NCBI GenBank assembly: GCA_001931875.2
Contig: MSJH02000823.1
Location: forward strand, 90,296 to 154,295
DNA from: Byssochlamys sp. IMV 00236
Taxonomy: Eukaryota > Ascomycota > Eurotiomycetes > Eurotiales > Thermoascaceae
Length of the DNA stretch: 64,000 nucleotides
Direction: 5' to 3'
In this document: positions 22,401 to 34,880 of the stretch, in pieces
Numbering within the stretch: position 1 is the first letter of the stretch
Layout: every line of letters starts with the position of its first letter
Translations under genes and position numbers: made by a program
Notes under the pieces: model-generated
Seen by the model: the letters and a program-made list of their open reading frames with translations, nothing else
The model's database searches: none
Told to the model about the DNA's origin: nothing

Positions 22401-24987
22401 TTAAGTCTTTTTCGGGCAACAACATATCCCGTGACTCTCGCACCATTTTCTCACGAAGTGAGGGCTGACTTCCTCGTCTTCGCCGACGAGGTTGAGCCCT
22501 TCCGTGTTCAACCACGCAGTAAGATCCTCAGGCACGATGGGATCATACATAAGGATCTTCTCGTGCCAGGTAAGACACGGACGACCATTCACTGATGGTC
22601 GACGAGGCTGAGCACGGATGGCTTCCATCACCTTCGTAGATAATTCAGGAAAATCTTCTGGAAGTTGATAGCTGCGAGAGGGTTTCTTCGTATTATTCTG
22701 CTCCCGCGCAGGACTCGGGACCGCAGATAAGGGGAGAGAAACGGGTGTGGCATCACGAGGAATATAACGGCGCCACATGCGACTCGGGGAGGGAATCAGC
22801 TCTTCTTCAGAATCTTCAATCTCCTCCACATCTTGAAAGCGAGGTTTTGGCTTCTCCTGGTTTTCGAATGTGGTTATCTTTTTGCTCGGACGTTTCGATG
22901 CTGGTTTTGCAGCCCGGTCCCCTTTTTGCCCAGCGGTTCGTTTAGATTGAGACCCTACAGAATCGGCCTTTGCAGGTTTGCGGGCCCGCGACTTATTTCC
23001 TGTCTCGCATGACTCGGTCGTCATTTCAGAACCAGGCAATCCCTTTGATTGAGCCGGAGTGACTTGCTTCGCATGCTTTACCGAGTCTGGTAGTCTAGAC
23101 TCCCAGCACTTCTGAAGCAATTCGATCATCTTGTTACGGCCCTTGACAGGTTTAAAACCATATGAAGCTATTTTCTTGGCAAGTTCCGCGTCTGTGAACC
23201 CGGTATACTGGGGCATTTCAGGCCTGGTTACTGCTTGTTCACTGACCCCCTGTGCTAATTCCGGGTCTGAACGATGCTCAGACTGCGAAATATAGCTGCC
23301 CTGGTTCGCAGCTTGGAGGGAGAGGCTTTTGTCGTTCCTTGAACCAGCCTTCTCGGTACTTGCAACAGGACTTGACTGTAGTCCGATCGTGTTATCTTGC
23401 GGGGGGCTTTTCTGTCTCCCCACAGGAAGAATGCCTTGGTGAAGTATTTCAGACGACACCTTCGAGGCGTCCGGAGAATCCACAAGGTCCACAACCTCCG
23501 CTTGGACTAGAGATCCGCTGGAATCCCTCGCAGCTACAGACCACAGATTTCTAGAGGCTGTAAATCGCGACACTGTGGTGGCGCCCGATGCATGAGACAT
23601 TGTACTCTGGGTTGGGCGGTATCCTTCCTCCGTTTGTATATCGGCTTCTGAAGCACGAATTGCCTTTTGGACTTCGCGGACGAATGTCGGGGATTCCTCT
23701 CGTTCGAGTTGGCTGCATGTGCCAAACAGAAGCTCTTGGTCTTCAAGTGACTTGAAAGCTGCTTCTGGATGGACAACAGTAAACCCCTGAGCTTCGTCCT
23801 TCGTGCCGTGGCTCTTCTTTGTTTTGGACGTTTTCTGTTTGCTGGTGGCCTTTCCAGTTATCGGTTGATACTCATCGACTACCAGATATCGACTAAGAGT
23901 GTTGCTGTCCCCTTCGTACTCAGGGACATATCGCGCAGTAGCATGAGCTGTAATAGTCGTCATCTTTTTCTTTCGCGGTTTCTTCGTAATCTCTTGTGCG
24001 GCTGTTTCAGCTGCGAAGTCGCCAGAGGAAGCATCGGTAGTGTCCAGCCGGCGAAAGGTTGGCAAGGTGAAGACATTGGAGTCCACCAACTAAACAGTCA
24101 TTTTAGTATAATAAGAGGCGTATTATCGTCATCGAACCACATACCTCTATCCGTCTTCGCTTGGTAGGGCCTTCACCACCTAGATTGCGGACAGCGTCTT
24201 CAGGCGCACGACTCTCTCCATCGAACCCGTAAGTTGAGAGCAGATTGCCAAAGCTGCGCCTGCAGGAAGCTTGTGATCCTCCCACATCATCGCCATTAGT
24301 GTCGATGTTACCGACGAGTTCCGTCGTCTTCGTCGAGTCCTTTGAATTCTTTGTCGGTGTCCAATCCAGCCTGCGTTTCGTAGCCTCTTCGAGCTGTAGA
24401 CCGTCTTTCTCCCAATCAAACCCAGAGTTTGAAGCGTTCTCAACAGGCTGATCGGGAAGCATTGCTTTGCCAGAATCATTATTTAGTTTCCCAGCTCCGA
24501 CCTTTGCCACCTTCCCCTTCAGAGTCTTGTTTCCTTTTTCCTGCTTTTTGCTTGTATCCCGCTTCCGTCCCTTCTTCACCTCTGCCGGCTTTCTTGTTTT
24601 CTCTGTAGTAGTCTCAAGGGACAGCTGGTCCAGATTCACCGCGGTTGTTTCCTTTCCTTGCGTTCCTTTTTTCGCTCTCCGTTTCTGTTTCTCCTTCAGC
24701 TCCTCGGGTGCAGCACTCATAATCAGAATATCTTCTGAGCCGATTCCTGGGTTCTGAGACCGCACATCGCCACCCGCGAATCCTTCTCTTAAACGCCTAT
24801 TCTGCGCCCGCGCAGAGTGGGAAGACCTAAAAAGTGACGTGGGAGAAAGCATCGAAGGCGAAGAGTTATCTCGAGGAGAGAGCCCGAACAGTCGCTCAGG
24901 GCTGTATGAGACAGGGGTGGGAGATTGAGCAAAAATAGGTGCCGGCGAGGAAGAAGGGAGGATAACCACCTCCGCCGTCGCAGCCAT
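22401..24987 (-). CDS. slx4: Structure-specific endonuclease subunit Slx4
   Basis: Regulatory scaffold of the Slx1-Slx4 nuclease that cuts branched DNA (5' flaps, Holliday junctions) during repair and replication. Exons are 24987-24145 and 24089-22401. The 55 bp phase-0 intron joins TKRRRIE to LVDSNVFTLP, giving 843 aa. The long N-terminal two thirds is low-complexity and Lys/Ser-rich and includes the fungal Slx4 motif TTITAHATARYVPEYEGD. A SAP-like segment (YTGFTDAELAKKIASYGFKP) lies near residues 570-610. The conserved C-terminal domain that binds Slx1 is at about 760-843, with LTWHEKILMYDPIVPEDLTA followed by WLNTEGLNLVGEDEEVSP and ending WCESHGICCCPKKT. A further in-frame ATG at 25011 exists; 24987 (MAATAEVV) is preferred because it best matches the family start. 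Confidence 0.93.
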
Positions 24988-25792
24988 GGCGGCGAATCCT
25001 CGCAGAATCAAGCTTGTGTCGTGGCTGTAAATGGTCGAGTCGTCCTGGACGCTAGAGGCTTCATTATAGAGAGTCTGTATGCTCCTCCAGAGCTCCAGGT
25101 ACTGAGGTTGTCAAGTGTGTCCGTGGCGCGGCATTGTCTTCTCCAGAAAGTTTGGCTTGGCAAAGTTGCAGGATTACCCGATATGGATCATGGCGGGTCG
25201 CGGGGCAACCGATGGTACGCAGCGATAAGCAATAAGCATCAGGATTCTAGACTATTTTAGAACGATCTCCATCGTGCATCCAACGAACTAAGATTTATCT
25301 ACTGAACCAGTATCGAGTACAAATCTGGAAGAAAGAAGAATTTGCTTCGCAAGTGATTTCAGTGATCTAGCTCTAGGTATATACTATGTACACCGATGCG
25401 AATGCCACTTGCGCCTGAATCTACAGGCGAGCTACCGCTGCACGGTATTGCTGTAGTTTTTAACCCTCCTACCTAGATGCAGTCAGGTAATTGAGGCAGG
25501 GTTCCGTAATTTGCTTTCTTTGCTCAATGGCTGTCTGTCTTGGCAGTCAGGGAAAAGCGCAAGAACTTGATTGTATGTCGCCCCTGCAGTAAATGACTCC
25601 TTATATCCAATATCCAATGGAGCTCCATCATTGTAGACAGAACCACGGCTTGCGATGTGAGATGGGAGCCATCATAAGTAAATTTCCCGGATTCGAAGGG
25701 TCAAGCAATGGTTTCCAGCCCGGTTCTGCTTATTCCCCGGCATATATCAACCGCTCAGTAGGCAACGGGTCGAAGAACTGTCTCAAGGGCGA
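24988..25792. other. Intergenic, slx4 promoter and cgi121 3' flank
   Basis: About 800 bp without a supported gene. Open frames at 24925-25260 and 25593-25859 on the plus strand lack any family signal. Confidence 0.5.
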
Positions 25793-26508
25793 TCAAGTAG
25801 CTCCACGCAATGCAATTGCACCCAAGAGTGCAACCTGCAGATCTTTCTGGCTGCTATAGTGGGTTCCATTCACCTGATCGGAAGTAGCCTTTGTAGGCTT
25901 CGCGGGCGCGGCTCCCAGCTTGTATGCTTTCCTGATTTTGCTGACATCGGATATGGTGGATAATGTTTCATCACTGAACGGAACAGGGCTGCCTTCAACA
26001 ACCTTTTCCAGATGCTGAGCTACTGAATCATGGGTGATCTCTGGGCTCACAGAGACTTTGATCACCAACAAATCCTTCGTGGCATCTGTCAGGCCAAATT
26101 TGCGGAACGATTCCGCGATCTAAAGCAAGCCGGTCAGTATCACTTCATGGCTTGTAGACACCAATATACAAACATTATTGTTTGGACTTAGGCTAAAGAC
26201 GATTTCAGAATGCACGTTTCTTGACTTTAGTCGCCCGTTTAGGTAATCATTGACGGCCCGGAAAGTAGCTGCAAGAATGTGCGTCCTCGAAAGAATCTAT
26301 ATCTCGTTAGCACCTCGAAGTCCAGACTGACGAGATGAATTATCAACCGTACCATGCTCGCATCAATAAATGCATATTCGAATTCGGTGTTTCCCGACAG
26401 AAGCTGCTGCCTGAGGAAGGGGGCATTCTTTACATCTCGATAGAGAGCAATATGCACGGGAGTGGAAGGGGGCAGATGCGACAGATTGATGGTCTCCAGG
26501 AGCGACAT
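25793..26508 (-). CDS. cgi121: EKC/KEOPS complex subunit Cgi121
   Basis: Cgi121 (TPRKB in animals) binds the kinase Bud32 and tRNA within KEOPS, which makes the universal t6A37 tRNA modification and affects telomeres. Exons are 26508-26353, 26296-26174 and 26119-25793; introns of 56 and 54 bp are both phase 0. The product is 201 aa. The joined sequence reads [20 protein letters not shown] and [20 protein letters not shown], then [18 protein letters not shown], then [20 protein letters not shown]. Those are strong Cgi121 signatures. The start at 26508 ([14 protein letters not shown]) is chosen over the in-frame 26571 because it matches the family length. It diverges from the GHITM-like gene, sharing a 323 bp promoter. 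Confidence 0.92.
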
Positions 26509-26831
26509 TATGGCTTCAGTTGCTGTCGACCTGTTCTTGTATGCTTGCAGAATAATATTGTTCCTCCACAACCAGAATAATAATACCTAGATAAATGCAA
26601 TACACGCTATTATTCCCGGCACTCTCTGCATCCCACTTCGAATCACGTGGACTGGCGGGACCGTGACTCACGATCACGTGGAGAAGTGGTCTAGCGCTTC
26701 TGGAACGTTCGGATACCCGGAGCGGACGTCACATCGATTAATGATCGATTATCGCCCGAAGTGGGTAGCTATTTAACTAGTTATAACCGCTCCCTTCGTC
26801 TCTCTTGCATCAACCTTCAGTCGTCGCAGCC
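26509..26831. promoter_or_regulatory. Bidirectional promoter with two CACGTG E-boxes and a CpcA/Gcn4 site
   Basis: Palindromic CACGTG occurs at 26644-26649 and 26675-26680. Between them, at 26664-26670, is TGACTCA, the Gcn4/CpcA (bZIP) consensus. The group sits between the divergent starts of cgi121 (26508) and the GHITM-like gene (26832). Sites are seen directly; binding is inferred. Confidence 0.5.
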
Positions 26832-27907
26832 ATGGCGTTCATGCTCAGACGTCCTTTTGCTGTTTCGACAGCTCTAAAGGAGGTCTCCAAGGCCTCCCAC
26901 AATCCTGTCCGCTTCCTTCACAACACTCCCATCAAACCCGCTTCAGCTCCCAAGGCATCGACATCTGCGCCATCGTCCATCTTCGGCCGCTCTAGACAGA
27001 CTTTCCAGGATGCTTTCCGCCGGACGTACATGCAGCCCGCTTACGGCGTCCCCCAGGGTGGCAACCTTACTCAGAGACTGCTCTACGGAGCTGCCATCGT
27101 CGGAGGAACAGTCGTCGCTGCGAACTTGATCTTTAACCGCGAAACGAGAGAGGATGGCGGAATGCCACCTTACGAACGGAGCTACCTGAATGACACTTTC
27201 CTGCACACCGGTCTGGGAGTCGGTATCATTGCAATTGCCGCGAGAGCGTTGCACGCCAACGGCTGGTCGTTCCGTCTGATGGCTACCAACCCGTGGGCTG
27301 TGGCCGGTCTCGGTCTGGTTGCCAGCATTGGTACCATGTACGGCACTCTCTACACTTCTCCTGACAAGTAAGTACATCGGTTCTATTCGCAGGAGAAATT
27401 AGGAGCTAACGTTGCATTAATAGCTATATCGCAAAGTACGCCCTCTGGGGTGCCTTTAACGTGACCCAGGCTGCTCTTCTGTCCCCGCTGATGTTCGTCA
27501 ACCCGGCTATCCTTGCTCGCGCTGGTCTCTACACCGTTGGAATGATGGGCTCGATCGCTTTCGTCGGTGCCACCGCGAAACAGGAGAAGTACCTGTACCT
27601 TGGCGGTCCCCTTCTTGCCGGTGTCACCATCGTTGCTCTCTCCGGTCTCGCTCCTCTGGTCCTTCCCGCCACCGCTGCCCGCACTCTGATGTGGTCTGAG
27701 CGTATCTGGCTGTATGGTGGTCTTGCTGTCTTCGGTGGCTTCACCCTCTACGACATCCAGAAGATCTTGCACCACGCGCGTCTTGCCGAGCGTGGCATTG
27801 TCAGGAGGGACGTTGTCAACGAGAGCATCAGTCTGGAGCTTGACTTCCTGAATATCTTCATCCGCATGGTCCAGATCCTGGGCATGCAGCGCCAGAACCG
27901 CAAGTGA
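26832..27907 (+). CDS. Mitochondrial Bax-inhibitor-1-like (GHITM/MICS1-type) membrane protein
   Basis: A 339-aa protein from exons 26832-27367 and 27424-27907. The 56 bp intron (GTAAGT...ATAG) joins TSPD to NYIAKYALWG. The N-terminus (MAFMLRRPFAVSTALKEVSK to RFLHNTPIKP) is a clear mitochondrial presequence. It is followed by about seven or eight hydrophobic segments and the BI-1 family C-terminal part WLYGGLAVFGGFTLYDIQKI, then VNESISLELDFLNIFIRMVQ. This matches the inner-membrane TMBIM5/GHITM branch, implicated in cristae structure and cation/H+ exchange. The start at 26832 has a good context (GCAGCCATGG). Highly expressed-style codon use (C-ending codons) is visible throughout exon 2. Confidence 0.92.
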
Positions 27908-29037
27908 ATGGCGATCTTCGCAAAGAAGACTGTTCTTTAAAGGAACACGGCCCCAGCTAGTCGGGGATACAATCTAGATCATACCCTAAATGGGTGTTAT
28001 TTGGATCTTGGAAAGAAAAGCTCGAGATCATCGTCTCATTCTTTCTATGTAATATTACGACGAAGAAATTGTTTTCACTTCAGCCCTATCTCTGTACATA
28101 GTATCTCTTCAAAATGATCGTCCCCCTTGATGTCTTGCATGCACATCGCCTAAACATCAAATAAACCACATCTACCAAACGTGCGTATGATAGGCAATAT
28201 GAAATGGCGAAACAAGTAGTTCTATTGACAATACCAGTAGTGACAATAATAGCCCATTTTTTCTCATTTGCGACCTATCAGATCACATATACCAAACATC
28301 TCCCTCATATCTTTTTTTAAATTAAGTCCATCGCGTCCCCACCGCACTCCACGCCTTTAGCACACCCAGTGGAACACAGAGTATATGTAAGCTACCCGAT
28401 CAGATCCGGTTGGCGTCACAGGTATCTTTCTCACGCGTAGATACCAGCATCGCATGCAGTGCCGACGGGTAGGACGGAGATAGAATGGATATAGATAGAA
28501 TGTGCGTGATGTAATTTATACAGTTAGTTGGATTGCTTTCATATTTGTTTTTGTTGGATTCTTTTTGAAAGTGGAAAAGTAATAGCCAAAATCGTTCCTC
28601 TCGTATCATTCCCTGATTAATCCTCCCTATGTGTAACATAACAATTATAACGTATATATCAATATGGAATGACAGACACAAGGGGTCTCCCTATATGCCT
28701 TTTTTTGGGTATGAGGGATGAAGGAGTGAGAACAGGGTAGTATGGTAATCCCTAGGGGCAGTGGCAGAAATGCAAGACCCACACACGCGTCTTGAAATGA
28801 CGCCGCTGCAGATATGATCGCCCTCCTCGGAGAAGAGGAAGCTAATAGACCACAATAGAACGTATCAGCCATAAGACAGAAGGTCGAAGAAATGGCCGCT
28901 CTGGGGACGGAATCCAATACCCAGGAGACCTCGACCATTGCCATTGCATATGTATGTACAACGAAACAGGAAAGCGAACCAAGAACACCCTCCGCCGGAT
29001 ATGGAAAATAGACTCCTGTAAATAATGGGCGGTGTCC
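27908..29037. other. Convergent intergenic region
   Basis: 1.13 kb between the stops of the GHITM-like gene and the amylase-like gene. It holds their 3' UTRs; no supported gene. Confidence 0.5.
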
Positions 29038-30732
29038 TCAGGCTATGAGCACAAAGGCACTGCCGAAAACAGAGATAAAGAGGCCGAAGCATAATGCGCT
29101 GAGCGAGATGCGGGTATCTGGAGCAGCAGAAGAGCCGTTACCCTTTTTGGCCTTTCCGTAGTTGGTCCAGTTACCGATATTGCAGAGCCCACTTCCACCC
29201 ATCTGATCGGCGGGGAATAGGATTCTTGGGAGACCCTTGTTCATTGGCACTTGGAGTTGACCTTTATCGTCGACGGTATAGTTCACACAGTTGATGACCT
29301 CCGTGACTACACTACCTGGTTCGTAGGAAATGGGTAACGTTAGGTCATATGCACCACCGTTCTCGCCATTGGACGACAGAACACTGATGATTTGTCGGCG
29401 TTCACTGCCTTTGCGAATCACGAGTTCACTGGATCCAGAATAGATAGGGTACGCTTTGAAATCCAGATAGCCGGGGTCGATCCGCATGGCTTGCTTACGG
29501 ATCTTGTTGAGGATCGACGCCAATTGATAAAGCTCCGCATTCGTGTCGTAGTTGGAAAGCCACAGGGCCTTCCGATTGTCAGGTGTGCCGCTGCCTGTAA
29601 AATGTTGCTCTTGGCCCTGATAGATCATGGGTACTCCGTCCGCAAGAATAGTGAAGGCTAGTATATTCTTAGCGAGCTATAAAGATTCGACGTCAGTATT
29701 TCCTTTTCCTTCTCGAGTTTAGTACTATTGTCCAGTAGGACTTACCGACATGTCTGGGTTCATAGAAGCAATTCGGCCAACATCGTGATTCTCGGAAAAT
29801 GATGCTAATGCGGTGGTATCCGGGCACAGCGAGCTCATGAGGGCCAGCTCGTCCGCCAATGCGGTTATGTTGCCCTCGGTAAAGGCTGACAGCATGGCAT
29901 AATAGACTGGGTAGTTAGGAACACTGGGGATCCAGTTGCTCTGATAGTTACAGATAATTTCTGCACTTGCTTCCATGACTTCTCCGGTCATGAACAAACC
30001 AGCGGCTTTGTAGAAATTCGGCAGGAAACTGGGGGTGACATGCTTCGCAGCATCGATACGCAGACCGTCGACTGAGTATGTCGAAATTATCCCCTGGATC
30101 CACTTCTCCAGGATACTTTGAACATCACTGGATTCGGTTTTGAGATCCGGCAGCGGTACAATATCATCACCGGTCCAACATCTCTGGGCAAGCGGATAAT
30201 TCTCGTAGTTCGTGATCTCACAGTAAGGATGAAAGTAATCCTCGTTATTGAAAGGAGTGAAGATGGAATAGTTGATGGAAGTCGCGGGGTTGCTGCCGTT
30301 AGTTATGTAGGCCATGTTATTGATCACGGTGTCGATCATTAGCCACATGCCGCGCTCATGCAGAGCATTGCCAAGATCGAGCAAATCCTGGTGAGAACCG
30401 AAATGGTCATTCAAGGTGTAGATATCCTGAGGCCAGTACCCGTGATAGGCTTCGCCGTAGGACACCCTGCCTTCAATATTCTGGACAATAGGAGATATCA
30501 TGATAGCATCGAATCCCATGCCCTCGATATAATCCAGATGATTGATGATCCCTCTCCATGTTCCACCGCAGTATAGCCCTTCTGTAGTGTTGCATGGTGC
30601 TGTTGTCGACCCATCCGTACGAGCAAATCTGTCCGTGAAAACCTGATACACTGACCTCCCCTTCCACTCTTCAGTACTGGCAGCGAGCGACGATGTCGCC
30701 AGACTGAGGACTGAAATGAGCTGTAACCACAT
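29038..30732 (-). CDS. agtA: GPI-anchored GH13 alpha-amylase family enzyme (AgtA/AmyD-type alpha-glucanotransferase)
   Basis: A secreted, cell-wall-anchored GH13 enzyme of 541 aa from exons 30732-29746 and 29676-29038 (69 bp phase-0 intron). It has an N-terminal signal peptide (MWLQLISVLSLATSSLA) and a C-terminal hydrophobic tail (LSALCFGLFISVFGSAFVL) after a small-residue region, GNGSSAAPDT, typical of GPI attachment. Catalytic residues are Asp227 (DGLRIDAAKHV), Glu251 (MTGEVMEA) and Asp317 (FSENHDVGR). In region I the sequence is DTVINNM: Asn139 stands where secreted amylases have His. This change is known for Aspergillus AgtA-type alpha-1,4-glucanotransferases, so the substrate is more likely cell-wall alpha-glucan or its primer than starch. 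No alpha-glucan synthase gene lies alongside. The symbol is given by similarity and amyD is an alternative. Confidence 0.9.
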
Positions 30733-32576
30733 GATGGCCTATACCTTCAAAGATATATCCAACCCCAGTAGAAAGGAGTTTCAGTTGCCAGGTGCGCGCC
30801 GAATCTCACTCAGTATCTAACTCGAGACTCTCAATGTAATTCCGATCTCTCAGATCGTTTTTTTCATGATTAAGCGAAAACGAATGAATGTCACCTGCGA
30901 ACGTATGTTCCAATGTTTCCTCTTCGTAACGAGCGTCGTATAAACACCAAGGCGGCGTAATGGGATACAGTGCTAGATGCCAGAGCAAGGAAATTCGAGG
31001 TTCCTTCAAATGGCTTATCTCTCTGTACGGATCAATTCCCAAAGCGATCGTCTGCTCAGGATAGTGGGCTGATGATCTGCACGACCAGGCGGGAGCAGCG
31101 AGTTGCTAGCTACGCCGTCTGATAACCAAGCACACGTTCAATAAGAACGAAAAACGAATGAACCCGCCGCCGGTTGGATTGGGAAGAAGAAAAGGAAGAC
31201 AGAAACACAATGATCACAGCGCGACAGAAATGGCTAATGAGCGACAAATGGGCAGTAAAGAACGAAAAGCCGGTTTGGCCAAAGAAGGCGTGACAAGGTC
31301 ACAGTTGATCAACGCCGATGGAAACTGAAAGAGTAGAATGACATGCTGCGGAGAGAGTGAAGCAGCTTGGCAGACCACCGTCTCTCACTTTCCGTCACAT
31401 CGAAGGACCCGGCATCGCCCATGCCGGAAAAGGAGAAGAGGGCGACCTCGGCCGGCCATGTTGTATCGAGCTTGATTTCCAGCGTTCACCAGAGAGCAGG
31501 GCCCATCTAGAAGGCCGGCTGGGCAGCTAATCTGGGACGACGACCGCCACTGCGACGATGGAGACGACCCTCTGATTGGGAGCCATCGATGGCAGATACC
31601 CTTCGCCAAGATAGCGCGATGGTAGCGCATTGAAAGCAAGCTCGGAGGAGCATAACTAGCAGATACTCCAGGTCAAAAGGGGCGTCGTGGTGGCTGCTGT
31701 TTATGCCACTAAACGGGAAACCGACAGAGGTTTTCAGTCTCTTCCAGCCAGTCACTGCTCTCCATTTTGTCGTTAGGATATTTAGGCTCATTTTAGACTC
31801 GGCTAGTCCACTTCACATTTATGGTAGAGTGTTGATGTTCTGAGATAGCGTGCTCGAGATTGATTCGCCCGTGACCATCGCCCAGGGGCACCAGCAACCG
31901 ACTGGCCAACTAAATGAGAACAACTCAGTCGAAATAATAATAATGGTCAGTCTCTCAACGCCTTCGCCAAGATGGCCAAGATGCGCGAGCCCGGGATCTC
32001 CTGTCGTGGCGCTTGCAGTCGATTTCCTTGGGATTCTGGAGTAGTGACTACCCCGGAGTTCGTGCGATGGTGTCGCGGTAGTGTATGTGGTGTGAATATG
32101 TCCATGGGCGATTTGGTTATCGACAACAGGTCCGTAGATAAGTGGTATGCCGATAACACCCAAATCAGTATGGAATATTCGCCTTACGGAAGCCCGGCAC
32201 ACGGCCGGGCCACAAAAAAACTCCTCACGAAAGAGGGGCCTCTTTTTTTTTCCCACATGATGATATTTTTTCCGAGTCCACATTTAGCGTCTGCTATATG
32301 TGCCATCCCAGCTGCTCCACTGCTAGTCCATGAAGCCCCGTAGGAGCTATATGGTTAGTGCTACGACTTGTTTGGAAAATCCGGTATTAATAGCATGATT
32401 CAACCAAAGGCGGAGGTCTGGCATGGCTTCCAGGGCTAGACAGATCCAGAGCTAGTGAGTAAAATATAATAGGAGAGAAGAGAAAAAAAAGAAAGAAAAG
32501 AGTGGGAGAGAGAGAGAAAGAAAACGAGAAACATTGTGAGCTTGGTTTTGACAAGCTTCCGGCAATTGGAGGTCTT

Positions 32577-32594
32577 GTACGGAGTACTCCGTAC
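32577..32594. repeat. 18-bp perfect palindrome with TACGGAGTA/TACTCCGTA arms
   Basis: GTACGGAGTACTCCGTAC is its own reverse complement. The half-motif TACGGAGTA recurs at 47094-47104, 51478-51486 and 52986-52994. Confidence 0.8.
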
Positions 32595-33408
32595 GTAGAA
32601 GGACGGAACAGCTTTGGAACAGCTTTGATACCGAACGCCCTAAAATAGCCCAGCCCTAATCAACGCAATAATGAACGGCCTGTGCTGTCAGGATCGCAGA
32701 GTATGCGCATGGATCGATTTGGCACCTGTGTAGAGTAGGATCAGCCATGCTGCGAGTATCTACCGAAGGAGGGAGTTATTCAATACGCACATGCATCGCG
32801 CGAGACTCTAGCGCCAACGGGCATGTAGCAGCCTATACTAATAGTATTAGGTACACATATTAGCGGGTAGAGTATCATCTTCTAAACTCCAGTCTTTTCG
32901 AAGTGTGGAAACGCTCAGCTGCGCAGCCTGCGCAGCCTGCGCAATGCTTCCTCAGGGTCAGGGCTCCGAGTATGGACCTCAGAGAAAAGTGGAACGGTCA
33001 TCAAGCAAGACGTGAGCAAGAGATCCGGGTCCTTACGGAACGAGAAGGGATGTGCGTGTTTGACGTCTCCATCTTCATCTGATAAATAAATTAGTTAGTG
33101 GTCGATCAAGGGAGAAGGGGTTGAGGTGCGGAGATGGAACCCTCCAGTATATCACGTGCAGCGCTGGGGAGCAAGGGAGAAATCTAGACCAACCAGGCTT
33201 ATGTTTATTTCACGCGTTCTTCTCTTCCAGAGACCATCTAGACGCTCAAAGAGCTGCCATCGAGAGCATGGTCCTTGCTTTCCTTTTTGTGGTTTAGATG
33301 CTCAGGGGCATCTGCTTAAGTTACCATCTGTGTACGAAACTGCTGGCTGAGAAGCATGATCCCGATGAGACAGCAGAACACTACTGGCACGAACAGGCGT
33401 TAGCTCGC

Positions 33409-33430
33409 TAATAATAATAATAATAATAAT
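33409..33430. repeat. (TAA)n microsatellite
   Basis: Seven consecutive TAA units in intergenic DNA. Confidence 0.85.
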
Positions 33431-34086
33431 GGACTCTCCACCACGTATAATCAGTGGTGGGTCAGTTCAAGGTCCTTACCTGTAGACCTCATATAGCGCA
33501 GTCGGCTGGTAACTTGCATATTCCTTTACTTGCGATCAACGGCCCTTCAAGATTATCATTGACGGCTATCATTCACTTACCACAACTCTAAAGCAAGTCG
33601 GATGATATGATAGAACACAAGTTCGAATCTAAGTGCCTTTGGTTGCACTGGTTGTTTCATATTTGTATACTCTGATCCACATCACTTTACTCCCTACCGA
33701 GCAATCGTAGCTTTTTCCCATTAGTCGCATTCATCTTGTTCTTTACTTCCTGACTCCACAGTCGATACATGAGACCCTTTATCATCAATCAGTCTGTCAG
33801 TTACTGGGGCTAATTTGGAGTTTATTAGAGCATGAGTAGATCTACTACCGGACGCATCCAATATCACGTTGTATAATCTACTCTCGTTGTGCTGGTTCCA
33901 TGATACTTAGATGTTTCCATAATTATATCAAGCATACTACATGGAGATAAGGTTCATTTCACATCGTTCGTTGCTACTTCATACTCGACACACCGCGCTG
34001 TGCTTATTGCCATTGTATCCTATCATTCTCGGCTGCGTGACGCGAGAAAACTGTGATTCTGCCAAGATAGTTCATTATCCATCCAT

Positions 34087-34880
34087 TCACTTGCGTCGCC
34101 GCTTCTCTTCCTTCATGTGCTTTCCAAGGAAGCCCTCTGCCATCGACAAAGTCCATCCAGTTGCTCCTGGGGCATTTCGATCTCTAAGAGCTGCTCTTCT
34201 CAATGCCGCAAATTGGGCGGCTCTCATGTCATCATCGAAATAGAACCGCGGGCGTGGAGGCGGAGTCGGTCTTTTGAAGTGCGGCAACATGCCATAGTAT
34301 TCATCGAGTGTGATGCATCCGAAGGTCAAGAGCGCTATAGCTTCGGTGTCCTTGGAGAAGAACTTTGCCGCGGGAAGTATCATCTGCAGCTGCTTGGAGG
34401 ACCAATCGCACATAACAAGTTCCTCATCCAACGGGTTCTTGAGCACGTTTGCTTCAAAGCCATGGTAGATGTGCTCGACGCTCAGGATTCTTTCATTTTG
34501 CATGTTCAAAAACGGCAGAATTTCGAAGTTGACGAGCAGAGAACCGTCAGGGAGGTGGTCCAGCTTAATGAATCGAGAATTCCTCCTAGTGAAACGCACG
34601 ACAACTGTATGAGATACGTATGGATCATTTGGATGTCTCGTTGTTTGGAAGACCGTGACAGTCTGGCACGGTGGGTTGAAATGCACGTCGAGCTCGCTAT
34701 GCGAGCAATGAAGCATATTATACTGGTCATCTCTGGCGCCGCGAATAACTATCTCGATCTGCTTGACGATCCGAACTGCCTGGTTCCCACCAGACGGTCC
34801 AGGTTCCAAACTGCAGATGACACAATAAGTCCTCAGTCAAACTCTCTCTCGACAGAGGTTGGGACTTACGTCTGCGCCAT
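34087..34880 (-). CDS. Unrecognised 244-aa protein
   Basis: I do not recognise this protein. An 11-nt first coding exon (34880-34870, M-A-Q-T) is followed by a GTAAGT donor. The 59 bp intron ends CTGCAG at 34811, and exon 2 is 34810-34087. The first half reads as a beta-rich domain (VKQIEIVIRGARDDQYNML, DVHFNPPCQTVTVFQTTRHP, SHTVVVRFTRRNSRFIKLDH). The C-terminal part is basic and ends GKHMKEEKRRRK, possibly nuclear targeting. There is no signal peptide or membrane segment. An antisense frame at 34117-34929 is longer (270 aa) but lacks a spliced start. The minus strand is preferred because the splice join supplies an ATG and better-looking protein composition. Confidence 0.65.

Larger units (their letters stand above)
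30733..34086. other. 3.35 kb intergenic region
   Basis: No supported gene. Seen here: a GCCCGGC/GCCGGGC hairpin near 32192-32211, purine-rich tracts at 32461-32530, an 18-bp palindrome at 32577-32594, GCGCAGCCT repeats near 32925-32945, and a (TAA)n run at 33409-33430. Short frames around 31400-32340 on both strands have no family signal. Confidence 0.45.

Noticed and set aside
33601..33660. GTTCGAATC-like box suggesting a tRNA gene
   Set aside because: The flanking sequence does not fold into a cloverleaf and there is no matching A box, so no tRNA is called here or elsewhere in the window.
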